Shown here: one piece after another, positions 1 to 6,712 of the stretch | Position numbering within the stretch: the stretch's first letter is position 1 | How the letters are laid out: the number at the start of each line of letters is the position of its first letter | DNA from: Chloroflexota bacterium | GTDB taxonomy: Bacteria; Chloroflexota; Limnocylindria; QHBO01 | Direction of reading: 5' to 3' | Assembly (NCBI GenBank): GCA_029865285.1 | Contig: JAOUHE010000047.1 | Location: 1 to 11,387 of the forward strand | DNA length: 11,387 bases | Translations under genes and position numbers: made by a program | The notes under the pieces: model-generated | What the model saw: only the letters and a program-made list of their open reading frames with translations | What the model was told of the DNA's origin: nothing | Databases searched by the model: none

Positions 1-978
1 CCGCGAGCTGATCGGCCCGATGCGCGCCAGGAACTCCGCGGTGCGAGCCAGCTGGCCGTGCGCCGCCTGGGGTCCGAGGTAGGCGACCTGCTGGATCGTG
101 CCGGTGAAGCTCGCCGCCGCGATGCCGCACGAGGCGCCATCGGCCAGCAGTTGCCGGGAGAGCGAGGCGGCGGTCACGCACAGTGCCTCGAACGCCTCGT
201 CGTCGTACGTCATCTCCCAATGCGGACCGGGGATCGTCTGCATGTCCAGGGCGATGATCACCTCGCGGCCCCGGGCCGGCTCGTACCGGCGGCTCACCGT
301 GGTGCCGAGACGGGCAGTGGCGCGCCAGTGAACGCGGCGCAGCGAATCGCCGGGCTGGAAGGGGCGCACCCCGCCGAAGAGTGCCGGATCCGCGAACAGT
401 GACCGACGCGCCCGCCGCTCACCGATCGGAGCCGCGTTTCGGCCGGCCATCCGCAGCGGCACGCTACGCGGGCCGACGACCAGCGACGCCCCGCTCGGCT
501 CCGCCCCCGCGGCGGCATCCCGTCCCAGGATGTCGCGGACCCGTAGCCGCGCCGGTCCCAGCTCGTAGACGCCCCGCCGCCGCGCCTCGAGGTGGAAGTG
601 GCGGATGACTCTCTCGAACCAGGCGAGTGCCCAGGCGTTGTGCAACACCATTCGTCCGAACTGCTCGTCGTCCCGCTCGAGGACGGGTCGCTCGCGCACG
701 GTGATGCCGTCGGTGATCAGATCGTCGGCCGCGATCCAGGGGAGTGGCAGCGGCTTGCGGTTCCAGATCGTTACGTCGAGCGGGACCGTGTCCCCGGCCA
801 CGGCTCGGGTGGCTCCGAGGGACCGCGAGTACAGCACCTGGCCCATCCCGTAGCGGGCCCACAGGCGCGTGAGCGACGCGTACCCGAGGGTGATTGCAGC
901 GACCAGGAAGAGGCCCGGCGCCGCGGCAGCCACGCCAGCCACGAACATCGCCGCAACCAGCGCCAGCCAGCCGCTCAT
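1..978 (-). CDS. DUF58 domain-containing protein, 3' end cut by window edge
   Basis: This frame is open from an ATG at 978 to the left edge, giving 326 residues; family members are usually about 400-450, so the C-terminus lies outside. Residues 1-40 contain a hydrophobic hairpin (two short membrane segments), followed by a beta-rich stretch and the family signature: RRRGVYELGPARL at 133-145 leading to RDILG, then VRPFQPGDSLRRVHWRATAR at 204-223. After this comes a von Willebrand A-like strand, VIIALDMQ (240-247), which lacks the DxSxS metal site. DUF58 proteins are membrane-anchored partners of MoxR ATPases and are thought to act in assembly or maturation of envelope or metal-dependent proteins; the exact client is unknown here. 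It follows moxR by 14 bp, with a modest GGAG ribosome binding site 6 bases before the ATG. A transglutaminase-like membrane protein is a common next neighbour and may lie beyond the edge. Confidence 0.9.
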   Translation of the reverse strand, partial: MSGWLALVAAMFVAGVAAAAPGLFLVAAITLGYASLTRLWARYGMGQVLYSRSLGATRAVAGDTVPLDVTIWNRKPLPLPWIAADDLITDGITVRERPVLERDDEQFGRMVLHNAWALAWFERVIRHFHLEARRRGVYELGPARLRVRDILGRDAAAGAEPSGASLVVGPRSVPLRMAGRNAAPIGERRARRSLFADPALFGGVRPFQPGDSLRRVHWRATARLGTTVSRRYEPARGREVIIALDMQTIPGPHWEMTYDDEAFEALCVTAASLSRQLLADGASCGIAAASFTGTIQQVAYLGPQAAHGQLARTAEFLARIGPISSR

Positions 979-992
979 GGCGGTCTCCGCGC

Positions 993-1982
993 CTAGTCGG
1001 CGTCGCCGGCGAGCGGCACCGGAGTGGAGTCGAGGACCGCGTCGATCACGCCACTCACCGTCGCGCCGCGAAGCTCGCGGTCGATATCGAGCAGGACCCG
1101 GTGGTCAAGAACGGCGTGCGCCATGGCGCGCACATCGTCGGGGAGCGTGAAGGCTCGTCCATCGAGCAGCGCCCAGGCCTGGGCGGCCCGATACAGCGCC
1201 ACGCTGCTGCGCGGGGAGGCGCCCAGGCGCAGGTCGGGGTGGTCTCGGGTAGCACGCACCAGCGCAACGAGGTAGGCCTCCACGTCTGGGCTGACCGCCA
1301 CGGTGCGGGCGGCCTGGCGCATCGCACCGAGCTCCTCCGGGTCGGCGACCCGCGCGACGGCATCGAGTGGCTCCTCCGCAGCCTGGTAACGCCGCGCGAT
1401 GGTCCGCTCGCCCTCCTCGTCGGGATAGCCGAGCGAGATGCGCAGCAGGAACCGGTCGAGTTGGGCCTCCGGGAGCGCAAATGTGCCCTCCAGCTCGATC
1501 GGATTCTGGGTAGCCAGCACAACGAACGGGTCGGGGAGCGGTCTAGTGATCCCCTCGGCCGATACCTGGCGCTCCTGCATCGCCTCCAGCAGCGACGATT
1601 GCGTGCGCGGCGTGGCGCGGTTGATCTCGTCCACCAGCAGGACGTTGGTGAAGACGGGGCCTGGGACGAACCGGAAGTCGCCGTGGTCGAGGATGCTGCT
1701 TCCGGTAACGTCGGTGGGGAGCAGATCAGGCGTCCCCTGCACGCGGGCAAACGTCAGGCCGAGCGCCTGCGAGAAGGCCCGGGCGAGGAGCGTCTTGCCG
1801 ACCCCCGGAACGTCCTCCAGCAGCGCGTGCCCATCGGCCAGGACGGCGGTGGCAAGCAAACGGAGCGGCAGCTGTGCGCCGACGACCGCCTTCCCGACGG
1901 CCTCGTCGAGGTCGTGGAGGAACCGCCCTCCCTGCAGGGCGCCGCGGCCGGGCTCGGTGGTCGCTTCGTGGGCGTCGCTCAT
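993..1982 (-). CDS. MoxR family AAA+ ATPase
   Basis: A 329-residue cytoplasmic AAA+ ATPase of the MoxR group (AAA_3 plus AAA_lid_2), the usual size for the family. Visible motifs are Walker A EDVPGVGKT (56-64), Walker B NVLLVDEINRA (113-123), the helix insert SSLLEAMQERQVS (129-141) typical of MoxR proteins, sensor 1 ATQNP (157-161) followed by EGTFALPEAQLDRF, and the sensor 2 motif LGASPRSS in the C-terminal lid. MoxR ATPases are thought to act as chaperones that remodel or activate partner proteins by ATP hydrolysis. The DUF58 gene immediately downstream supports a MoxR-DUF58 module. The gene starts at an ATG 18 bp after the membrane-protein gene, without a strong ribosome binding site, and is probably transcribed in the same operon. 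Family assignment is certain; the client protein cannot be read from the sequence. Confidence 0.96.
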   Translation of the reverse strand: MSDAHEATTEPGRGALQGGRFLHDLDEAVGKAVVGAQLPLRLLATAVLADGHALLEDVPGVGKTLLARAFSQALGLTFARVQGTPDLLPTDVTGSSILDHGDFRFVPGPVFTNVLLVDEINRATPRTQSSLLEAMQERQVSAEGITRPLPDPFVVLATQNPIELEGTFALPEAQLDRFLLRISLGYPDEEGERTIARRYQAAEEPLDAVARVADPEELGAMRQAARTVAVSPDVEAYLVALVRATRDHPDLRLGASPRSSVALYRAAQAWALLDGRAFTLPDDVRAMAHAVLDHRVLLDIDRELRGATVSGVIDAVLDSTPVPLAGDAD

Positions 1983-2000
1983 CTGACTATCGCTATCCCT

Positions 2001-2780
2001 TCAGGGTGTCCCGGCGTTCACAATGATCCATCGCTCACCCCCGAATGGTGCGGCGTCGGCGACCAGGGTCAGCGTGAGAACCTCGGCGACGGGGACCGGT
2101 ACGAGCTCGGTCGTTCCGAAGATACCCAGAAATGAGGCCGCGCGACGCTTATAGCGCACCAGCTCGGCGACCGCTGTTGCGCGGCGCTCCCCGTCCGCCG
2201 CGATGTGGACGCGGAGGTCGCGAAGGAGGGCGTCGGCGTCCGCGCATTCAGCATCAGGGTCCCCAGCGCAGGCTGAGGCGAGGCTCGCGATGGCTGCATC
2301 GGCGGCTTTGGTGAGGGCTGCGGGGTCGGCCGCAAGCCCCTCCTCCCAGACGGCGTGAGCGTCCGCCACGTCCGGCCACGCGGTCACGAAGCGGTCCACG
2401 ACCGCGGCAGGCGACGCCTGCGCTCCGGCGACGAGCCAGAAGCCGGTGCCCCACAGCAGCATCGGGATGGTCAGCCAGACCAGCGCTATCGCCGGGGATC
2501 CGCTGCCGGCAGGAGTGACCTCCCCGGCGGTGACCAGCGTCTGCGCCGCACGGTAGGCGAGAGCCGCCTGTGTCGCCCAGAGCGCAAGGAAGGCCGCCCC
2601 GGCCAGGAATGGGAGCAGGTACCACGACGTGTCGCCAAAGGTGAGCGTGAGAAGGACGACGACCGCAACGGCTGCACCTTCGGTGGCCATCCAGGCAAGA
2701 CCGATCACCCGTCGGCCAAGGGCCAGGTCTCCGAGCCCCCAGGCCACCAGCGCCAGGCGGAGAGCCCTGGCTTCGCTCAC
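2001..2780 (-). CDS. unrecognised three-helix membrane protein with soluble C-terminal domain
   Basis: A 259-residue protein I do not recognise. The N-terminus holds a glycine-rich segment (about 11-28), then three likely membrane helices at about 31-48, 53-76 and 97-119. The rest (120-259) is soluble: an acidic, alanine-rich helical stretch (125-215) with two cysteines (C171, C179), then a hydrophobic strand-rich end (216-256). It starts with GTG, and its GTGA overlaps the stop of the upstream trkA-type gene (2777-2780), so translation is probably coupled to that potassium regulator. It sits 18 bp before moxR. The position suggests either a membrane partner of the two TrkA-type regulators or a client of the MoxR-DUF58 pair; three helices are too few for a TrkH/KtrB-type transporter and no selectivity-filter TxGYG-like motif is visible. 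The gene is real by coding pattern and packing; its function is unknown. Confidence 0.85.
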   Translation of the reverse strand: MSEARALRLALVAWGLGDLALGRRVIGLAWMATEGAAVAVVVLLTLTFGDTSWYLLPFLAGAAFLALWATQAALAYRAAQTLVTAGEVTPAGSGSPAIALVWLTIPMLLWGTGFWLVAGAQASPAAVVDRFVTAWPDVADAHAVWEEGLAADPAALTKAADAAIASLASACAGDPDAECADADALLRDLRVHIAADGERRATAVAELVRYKRRAASFLGIFGTTELVPVPVAEVLTLTLVADAAPFGGERWIIVNAGTP

Positions 2781-3436
2781 TCCCCGATGAGCAGGCTGCG
2801 CAGCTCCGCCTCATGCTCCGCCGATGTTATGGCCAGCACGCTGTCGCCCACCCGCAGAGCGGTGTCGCTGCGCGCGGCGATGGCATGGTCGTCGCGAACG
2901 ATGACCGCGATGGTGCTCCCCTCGGGGAGCTCGAGGTCGCGCAGCATCCGCCCGATCGCGGGCGACGAAGCGTCGAGCTGGGCCTCGACGACCTGCACGT
3001 CGCCACGCTCGAGCTCGGCGAGGTGCAGCAGATCGTGGATCGGGATCTCGTGCTCGATGACCGCCAGGATTGCGCGCGTGGGGCTGACCGTGTCGTCGAT
3101 CGCCAGGCGACGGAAGAGGGCCTCGTTCTTCGGATTGTTGACGCGTGCGATGGCGCGCGGCACGTTGAATCGCATCTTCGCCACCTGGCAGGCGACCAGG
3201 TTGTCCTCATCGTCGCCGGTCACCGCCGCAACGACATCGGCACGGGCCATGCCTGCCTCGGCCTGGTAGCGGCCCTCGCACCCGTCGTTGGGGATGACGA
3301 TGCTGCCCAGCTCGTCGGCGATGGTGCGGGCACGCGACGGGTCCTTCTCGATCATCACCACCTCGTGCCCCGCGGCGAGCAGCTCCTTCGTGAGGTAGTA
3401 GCCGACATTGCCGCCGCCGACAACGACCACATACAT
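2777..3436 (-). CDS. TrkA family potassium uptake regulator (RCK_N + RCK_C)
   Basis: A 219-residue cytosolic protein with both halves of a TrkA/KtrA regulator. The N-terminal Rossmann domain (1-125) has the dinucleotide motif GGGNVG at 7-12 and an acidic residue, E30, at the end of the second strand (VVMIEKD), as expected for NAD(H) or adenine-nucleotide binding. VTGDDEDNLVACQVAK (72-87) and RVNNPKN (98-104) are typical family segments. The TrkA_C domain occupies about 145-219. Such proteins gate K+ transporters or other cation channels in response to nucleotides. It follows a second, shorter TrkA-type gene by only 3 bp, as in tandem RCK pairs, and overlaps the next gene by GTGA. No transporter subunit is encoded in the window, so the partner must lie elsewhere or be the unrecognised membrane protein downstream. 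The ATG start gives the expected first strand immediately. Confidence 0.93.
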   Translation of the reverse strand: MYVVVVGGGNVGYYLTKELLAAGHEVVMIEKDPSRARTIADELGSIVIPNDGCEGRYQAEAGMARADVVAAVTGDDEDNLVACQVAKMRFNVPRAIARVNNPKNEALFRRLAIDDTVSPTRAILAVIEHEIPIHDLLHLAELERGDVQVVEAQLDASSPAIGRMLRDLELPEGSTIAVIVRDDHAIAARSDTALRVGDSVLAITSAEHEAELRSLLIGE

Positions 3437-3439
3437 CGG

Positions 3440-3952
3440 TCAGCTCTCCTCGGGCGCGGCGGGGGCCTGGGCGGAGGCTCGAGAACCGCGCGGCGGGGTC
3501 CCCTGCCGCGGCTCGGCGGTAGGCGGCTTGACGGCGCCGTTGGTGGCCTCGGCCCCCTCGGCGGCCGCGAGGACAAGCGCATCAGCCAGCACGACCGTGC
3601 GGCAGATCGTCTCCAGCCCGAGGGTGCGGTACGCCTCCGCGCGCAACGGGTCGTTGATCTTGGCAATCACCCGGGGGATGCCGAAGATGTGCTTGCCCAG
3701 CTGTGCGCTCATCGCGTTCCGGTTGTCGCCCTGCGTGAGCGCGATCAGCAACTCCGCCATCTCCGCGCCGGCGCTGCGCAGCACGTCCTCATCGGTTCCG
3801 CTGCCGCGCACGGTGACCCCGCCGAACGTGCTCGGCAACCGGGTAAAGGCTCTCTGCTCGACGTCGATGACGGTCACGTGGTCGCCTCGCTCGTCCAGGG
3901 TCGCAGCGGTCATGGCCCCCACCCGGCCGCAGCCGATGATGATCACTCTCAT
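3440..3952 (-). CDS. TrkA_N-only NAD-binding regulator
   Basis: A 170-residue protein with one Rossmann RCK_N domain. MRVIIIGCGRVG carries the GCGRVG loop at 7-12, D30 ends the second strand, and ALTQGDNRNAMSAQLGK (71-87) and AKINDPLRAEAY (97-108) match TrkA-type proteins. There is no TrkA_C domain: after about residue 130 the chain becomes a low-complexity tail rich in Pro, Ala, Gly and charged residues. The start is placed at ATG 3952 because it begins exactly at the first strand and forms an ATGA overlap with the UspA-family gene (3949-3952); a longer in-frame start at 3991 would add 13 unlikely residues inside that gene. It probably pairs with the full TrkA-type protein encoded 3 bp downstream, with the two Rossmann domains forming a heteromeric RCK assembly. 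That pairing is inferred from order and spacing. Confidence 0.92.
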   Translation of the reverse strand: MRVIIIGCGRVGAMTAATLDERGDHVTVIDVEQRAFTRLPSTFGGVTVRGSGTDEDVLRSAGAEMAELLIALTQGDNRNAMSAQLGKHIFGIPRVIAKINDPLRAEAYRTLGLETICRTVVLADALVLAAAEGAEATNGAVKPPTAEPRQGTPPRGSRASAQAPAAPEES

Positions 3953-4431
3953 GGTGTGTGTGCCAACTCCTCCGTCTCGGCTCGCAGGCACCAGACCGGC
4001 GCCGTCGAGTTGCGCATGACGTACGGGACGGTGCGTCCCGCGTCCCAGCCTCCGCCGAAGCGCGTCTTGTAGCGTAGTCCCATCACGATCAGGTCTGCCC
4101 GCTGCTCGGCGGCGTCGTCCACGATCGCAGCTCCCGCGGCGCGTGCCTGTGAGATGCCGGTGCGAACCGTGACCTCCTGTTCGAGCAGGAAGGCTTCGCC
4201 GCGGCCGAGCACCTCGTCGGCAAAGGCCACCGCCGCAGGGTCCTGGGCGTCGAGCTGCCGCTCGAACGGCACCTCGATCACGTGGAGCAGCGAGGCCTGC
4301 CCCTCGGAGCCGGCGAGCAGCGTGGCGGTGAGTCGCAGGGCGGCGTCATCGGCCTCCGTGCCGGCAAGAGGGACGAGGATGCGCTCGAAGACGAGCAGCG
4401 CGGGTCGCTTCTCGCGACGGCCGAAGATCAT
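3949..4431 (-). CDS. universal stress protein family (UspA-like) protein
   Basis: A 160-residue single-domain UspA-fold protein, close to the usual 140-160 residues. ERILVPLAGTEADDAALRLT (16-35) is the first strand and helix, LLHVIEVP (48-55) the second strand, and RADLIVMGLRYK (111-122) followed by STAPVWCLRAE (142-152) the last strands. In ATP-binding members the loop after the MG reads G-2x-G-9x-G-S/T; here it is irregular (GLRYKTRFGGGWDAGRT), so ATP binding is uncertain. A 15-residue basic N-terminal extension precedes the fold. UspA proteins next to TrkA-type regulators are often thought to couple nucleotide or stress signals to ion or solute transport. The gene lies 12 bp after the lipoprotein gene and overlaps the next gene by ATGA. 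The family is clear; the ligand is not. Confidence 0.92.
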   Translation of the reverse strand: MIFGRREKRPALLVFERILVPLAGTEADDAALRLTATLLAGSEGQASLLHVIEVPFERQLDAQDPAAVAFADEVLGRGEAFLLEQEVTVRTGISQARAAGAAIVDDAAEQRADLIVMGLRYKTRFGGGWDAGRTVPYVMRNSTAPVWCLRAETEELAHTP

Positions 4432-4443
4432 GTGACCGATATC

Positions 4444-4986
4444 CTACGGCGCGCCAGCGGGCGCTGGGACGTCGATGGCGCCGTCGATGATGAACTCGTC
4501 GCTGGTCGTGTCGGTCGAGGTCACCGGGAGCGAGCCGACCGGCAGTACCGACCGGTCGATCAGCACGCAATCGGCGGGGTAGGTCGCCCCATCGGTCGCA
4601 GTGCCACCGCGCGGCTCCGTCTCGCGAGCGGTGATCTCCATGCGGCCCTCCACGATGCGGATCGACTGCACCGTGACCGCCCAACCGCCGGTGTTCCGCT
4701 CACCGATGAACAGGCAGAGGACCGCCTGGGTCGCGAAGTCGGCATCCGCCGGGAGCGGTGCGACGAGTTCGGCAGCGGCCCCGGCGTCAAACGCGATTTC
4801 GATCGCTGCCGCCGCGCGGTCCACGATCTCGATCCCCACCAGGCGCGACATGTTGACGCTCACCGACGCGCCTGCCGATCCGCTCACCGACTCGTCCGCC
4901 GAGATGCTCGGGGAGACCGCAGCGGCGCACGCCGACACCGCGATCGCGACGATGAGAACTCCGGATGCTGCCGCCGACCGGCTCAT
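4444..4986 (-). CDS. predicted lipoprotein with PrcB_C-like domain
   Basis: A 180-residue secreted protein. Residues 1-20 form a lipoprotein signal peptide with a hydrophobic core and lipobox VSAC (17-20), so C20 would be lipidated and the protein anchored outside the membrane. A Ser/Ala-rich linker (21-45) follows. The folded part (about 47-150) resembles PrcB_C domains: CLFIGERNTGGW (91-102), then VQSIRIVEGRMEITARETEP (107-126), then TYPADCVLIDRS (135-146). PrcB was described as an accessory of the PrcA (dentilisin-type) protease in Treponema, but this domain also occurs in many proteins of unknown role. C91 and C140 could form a disulfide. It overlaps the phosphoesterase gene by ATGA (4983-4986) and precedes the UspA-family gene by 12 bp. 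The domain call rests on pattern memory only; the lipoprotein call is firmer. Confidence 0.75.
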   Translation of the reverse strand: MSRSAAASGVLIVAIAVSACAAAVSPSISADESVSGSAGASVSVNMSRLVGIEIVDRAAAAIEIAFDAGAAAELVAPLPADADFATQAVLCLFIGERNTGGWAVTVQSIRIVEGRMEITARETEPRGGTATDGATYPADCVLIDRSVLPVGSLPVTSTDTTSDEFIIDGAIDVPAPAGAP

Positions 4987-5705
4987 CGGCCCTGGCTGAG
5001 CCGATCCACCAGCCAGCGTGGCAGGTCGCGCTCGCGCATCAAACGCTGGGTCGCCGGAACGTCGTATGTGACGCGGCGGTACTCGGCGGTCCCGGCATCG
5101 GTGTCGAGCACGACGTACGAGGCATCTGGGTTGCCATCCCGCGGCTGTCCCACGCTGCCGGGGTTGATCAGGGCCCGTCGCGCGTCGAGTGCGATCGGGG
5201 CCGCGGTGTCGGCCGGAACCACCTCCATACGGTCGCCGTCGGCCCGGTAGATGATCGGCATGTGGGTGTGGCCGAAGAGGCAGGTGCGGGTCTCGAAGGA
5301 CCCCAGGTTCTCGCTGGCGATGCGCTGGTCGGTGATGTACTCCCAGATCGGCTCACGCGGTGAGCCGTGGACGGCGGTGAGGTCGCCATCACGGCGGACC
5401 TGCGGCAGGCCGGAGAGGTAGGTGCGCGAGTCGTCGTCCAGCACCGAAGCCGTCCAGCGAATCGCGGTGGCCGCGTCGGGGTTGAACCAGCTGGCGTCCA
5501 CGACGCCGACGGCGGCTCCGTCGTGATTGCCCATCACGGCCCTGGCCCCCAGCTCCACAAGGCGCCGGATCACCTCGTTGGGCTGTGGACCGTAGCCGAC
5601 GAGGTCTCCGAGCGCCCAGACCTCGTCGACAGGCGGCATGTCGTCGACCACCGCGTCGAGCGCGGCGAGATTGGCGTGGATGTCCGACAGGACGGCGAGG
5701 CGCAT
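4983..5705 (-). CDS. calcineurin-like metallophosphoesterase
   Basis: A 240-residue cytoplasmic phosphoesterase of the small YfcE/MJ0936-like group. The whole two-metal site is visible: SDIHAN (7-12, D8 and H10), ALGDLVGYGP (31-40, D34), MGNHDG (58-63, N60 and H61), AVHGSP (111-116, H113) and FGHTHMP (144-150). NPGSVGQPRDGNP (181-193) is a further family hallmark. Such enzymes hydrolyse phosphodiesters; the natural substrate is not predictable from sequence. The start is placed at ATG 5705 because MRLAVLSDIH is the canonical beginning; an in-frame start at 5783 would add 26 unrelated residues and lie upstream of the likely promoter. It is the first gene of the eight-gene leftward block, and its last codon overlaps the lipoprotein start (ATGA). 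A TATACT box nine bases before the ATG suggests a leaderless message. Confidence 0.95.
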   Translation of the reverse strand: MRLAVLSDIHANLAALDAVVDDMPPVDEVWALGDLVGYGPQPNEVIRRLVELGARAVMGNHDGAAVGVVDASWFNPDAATAIRWTASVLDDDSRTYLSGLPQVRRDGDLTAVHGSPREPIWEYITDQRIASENLGSFETRTCLFGHTHMPIIYRADGDRMEVVPADTAAPIALDARRALINPGSVGQPRDGNPDASYVVLDTDAGTAEYRRVTYDVPATQRLMRERDLPRWLVDRLSQGR

Positions 5706-5714
5706 GGGGCACGG

Positions 5715-5720
5715 AGTATA
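5715..5720 (-). promoter_or_regulatory. -10 box TATACT of a near-leaderless promoter
   Basis: On the minus strand TATACT (5 of 6 matches to TATAAT) stands nine bases before the ATG at 5705. Initiation about seven bases past the box would leave a leader of only about two to three bases. No Shine-Dalgarno sequence is present in the intervening bases, and no convincing -35 hexamer is seen at the usual distance. It would drive the whole leftward gene block. Confidence 0.5.
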
Positions 5721-5757
5721 CCGATGGACGCCCCGATTCGACCGCGATGGCGCTGGG

Positions 5758-5775
5758 GCTGGCAGCCACGCCAGC
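5758..5775. repeat. small inverted repeat upstream of the phosphoesterase promoter
   Basis: GCTGGC and GCCAGC form a six-base-pair stem around a six-base loop, about 38 bp upstream of the TATACT box. It could be an operator or a third part of the hairpin cluster after rsmG. A stem this short is also plausible by chance in GC-rich DNA. Confidence 0.25.
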
Positions 5776-5824
5776 TGTTCCACGGGGCGGATCTAACGAT
5801 CAACCATCAGCCTCATCGGGTCCA

Positions 5825-5869
5825 TTTCGGCCCTGATAGGGGCCGGAAGTGCCGCATTGCGGGAATGCG
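5825..5869 (-). terminator. tandem hairpins downstream of rsmG, possible U-less terminator
   Basis: Two inverted repeats stand in tandem 65-110 bp past the rsmG stop. The first (5825-5848) pairs TTTCGGCCC with GGGCCGGAA across a six-base loop: nine pairs, including one G-U wobble. The second (5853-5869) pairs CGCATT with AATGCG across five bases. Neither is followed by a T-run on the minus strand, so this is not a classical intrinsic terminator. It may stop or stabilise the rsmG transcript before the next promoter. Confidence 0.35.
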
Positions 5870-5933
5870 CGCCCGTGGCGGCCCCGTGCGTGATGTTGGA
5901 TCCGTGGGGCGAGACACGGCACTCCAGACCGGA

Positions 5934-6701
5934 TCAGCCGAGTGGGCGACGACCGGGTTCGCCGGGGCGGCGAGGGAAACGGACGGGCGTCGGGCGCTCC
6001 TTGGTCGCGATCACGAATCGGTGACCGCCGAGGGCGACCAGCCCGGTCTCGGCGATCCACGGCCTCCCGGCGCCGGCCTCCCCGAGCGCTTTCCGGCCGC
6101 GTTGCAGCTCCTCGTCACGCTCCGTGAGCGGTCCTTTCCAGGCGAGCAGGTGCCCACCGACGCGTACCAGGGGGATCGAGAGTTCGGCCAGGACCGGCAG
6201 GGCTGCGCAGGCTCGGGCGGTAACGACCGCGTACCGCTCTCGATGGCGCGGGTCCCGGCCGAGAGTCTCGGCGCGCTCGGCCAGCACCGCTACGTCGCGC
6301 AGTCCGAGGGCGGCGACCACCTCTCGCAGCGCGTCCGCCTTCTTGGCGACCGAATCGACGAGCGTCCAGCTCATTCCCGGGCGAGCAAGGGCGAGCGGAA
6401 TGGCAGGGACGCCGCCGCCCGAGCCGAGGTCGATCACGCGGTCCGGCGCCCATGCATCCAGCAGCGGCAGCGCGGCCAGCGCGTCGAGCAGGTGGGTCCG
6501 AGCGATCGCTTCTGGCGCGACCACGCGGGTCAGGTTGAGCCGCTCGTTCGCGACCAGCAGGAGCGCGACGTAGCGCTCGATGGCAACGAAGTAGCCCGGC
6601 GGCAGGAGCGAGGCGATCGCGGGAGCATCGGCCAGCAGCCCCTCGAGAACTGCGCTCGTCCCGCGCGCCGCTTCAGCGGCGCCATCGGTCCCTGACAACA
6701 A
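5934..6701 (-). CDS. rsmG: 16S rRNA (guanine-N7) methyltransferase RsmG (GidB)
   Basis: RsmG methylates N7 of a conserved guanine in the 530 loop of 16S rRNA (G527 in E. coli), using S-adenosylmethionine. With a start at 6701 the protein has 255 residues. Visible features are LVANERLNLTRV (49-60), THLLDALAALPLL (69-81), the SAM-binding motif VIDLGSGGGVPAIPLALA (89-106), VTARACAALPVLAE (160-173), GGHLLAWKG (182-190) and the C-terminal FPRRPGEPGRRPL (242-254), a hallmark of the family. The TTG at 6701 is chosen because GGAGG lies exactly six bases upstream. In-frame alternatives are ATG 6767 and GTG 6824, which have weak ribosome binding sites and would add 22 or 41 proline- and basic-rich residues. 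rsmG often lies near chromosomal origins, which matters because DnaA boxes stand just upstream. Function is certain; the exact start is not. Confidence 0.93.
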   Translation of the reverse strand: MLSGTDGAAEAARGTSAVLEGLLADAPAIASLLPPGYFVAIERYVALLLVANERLNLTRVVAPEAIARTHLLDALAALPLLDAWAPDRVIDLGSGGGVPAIPLALARPGMSWTLVDSVAKKADALREVVAALGLRDVAVLAERAETLGRDPRHRERYAVVTARACAALPVLAELSIPLVRVGGHLLAWKGPLTERDEELQRGRKALGEAGAGRPWIAETGLVALGGHRFVIATKERPTPVRFPRRPGEPGRRPLG

Positions 6702-6707
6702 AAAATG

Positions 6708-6712
6708 CCTCC
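6708..6712 (-). promoter_or_regulatory. strong ribosome binding site deciding the rsmG start
   Basis: On the minus strand GGAGG is followed by six bases (CATTTT) and then TTG at 6701; a second TTG follows at 6698. This is the best Shine-Dalgarno match near any rsmG start candidate and favours initiation at a TTG. Confidence 0.55.

Noticed and set aside
894..2135. Long plus-strand open frame of 413 codons
   Set aside because: It is antisense to the clearly recognised MoxR gene and its composition is a GC-rich shadow with no family motifs.
2813..4072. Long plus-strand open frame of 419 codons
   Set aside because: It lies opposite the two TrkA-type genes, which have intact motifs in the other strand.
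5715..5810. Possible tRNA on the minus strand ending near 5720
   Set aside because: A GGTCGAATC followed by CCA resembles a T-arm and 3' end, but the loop is one base short and no matching acceptor, D-arm or anticodon arm can be drawn upstream.
5367..6695. Long plus-strand open frame of 442 codons
   Set aside because: It runs antisense through the phosphoesterase, the hairpin spacer and rsmG; no domain is recognisable, and both minus-strand genes are certain.
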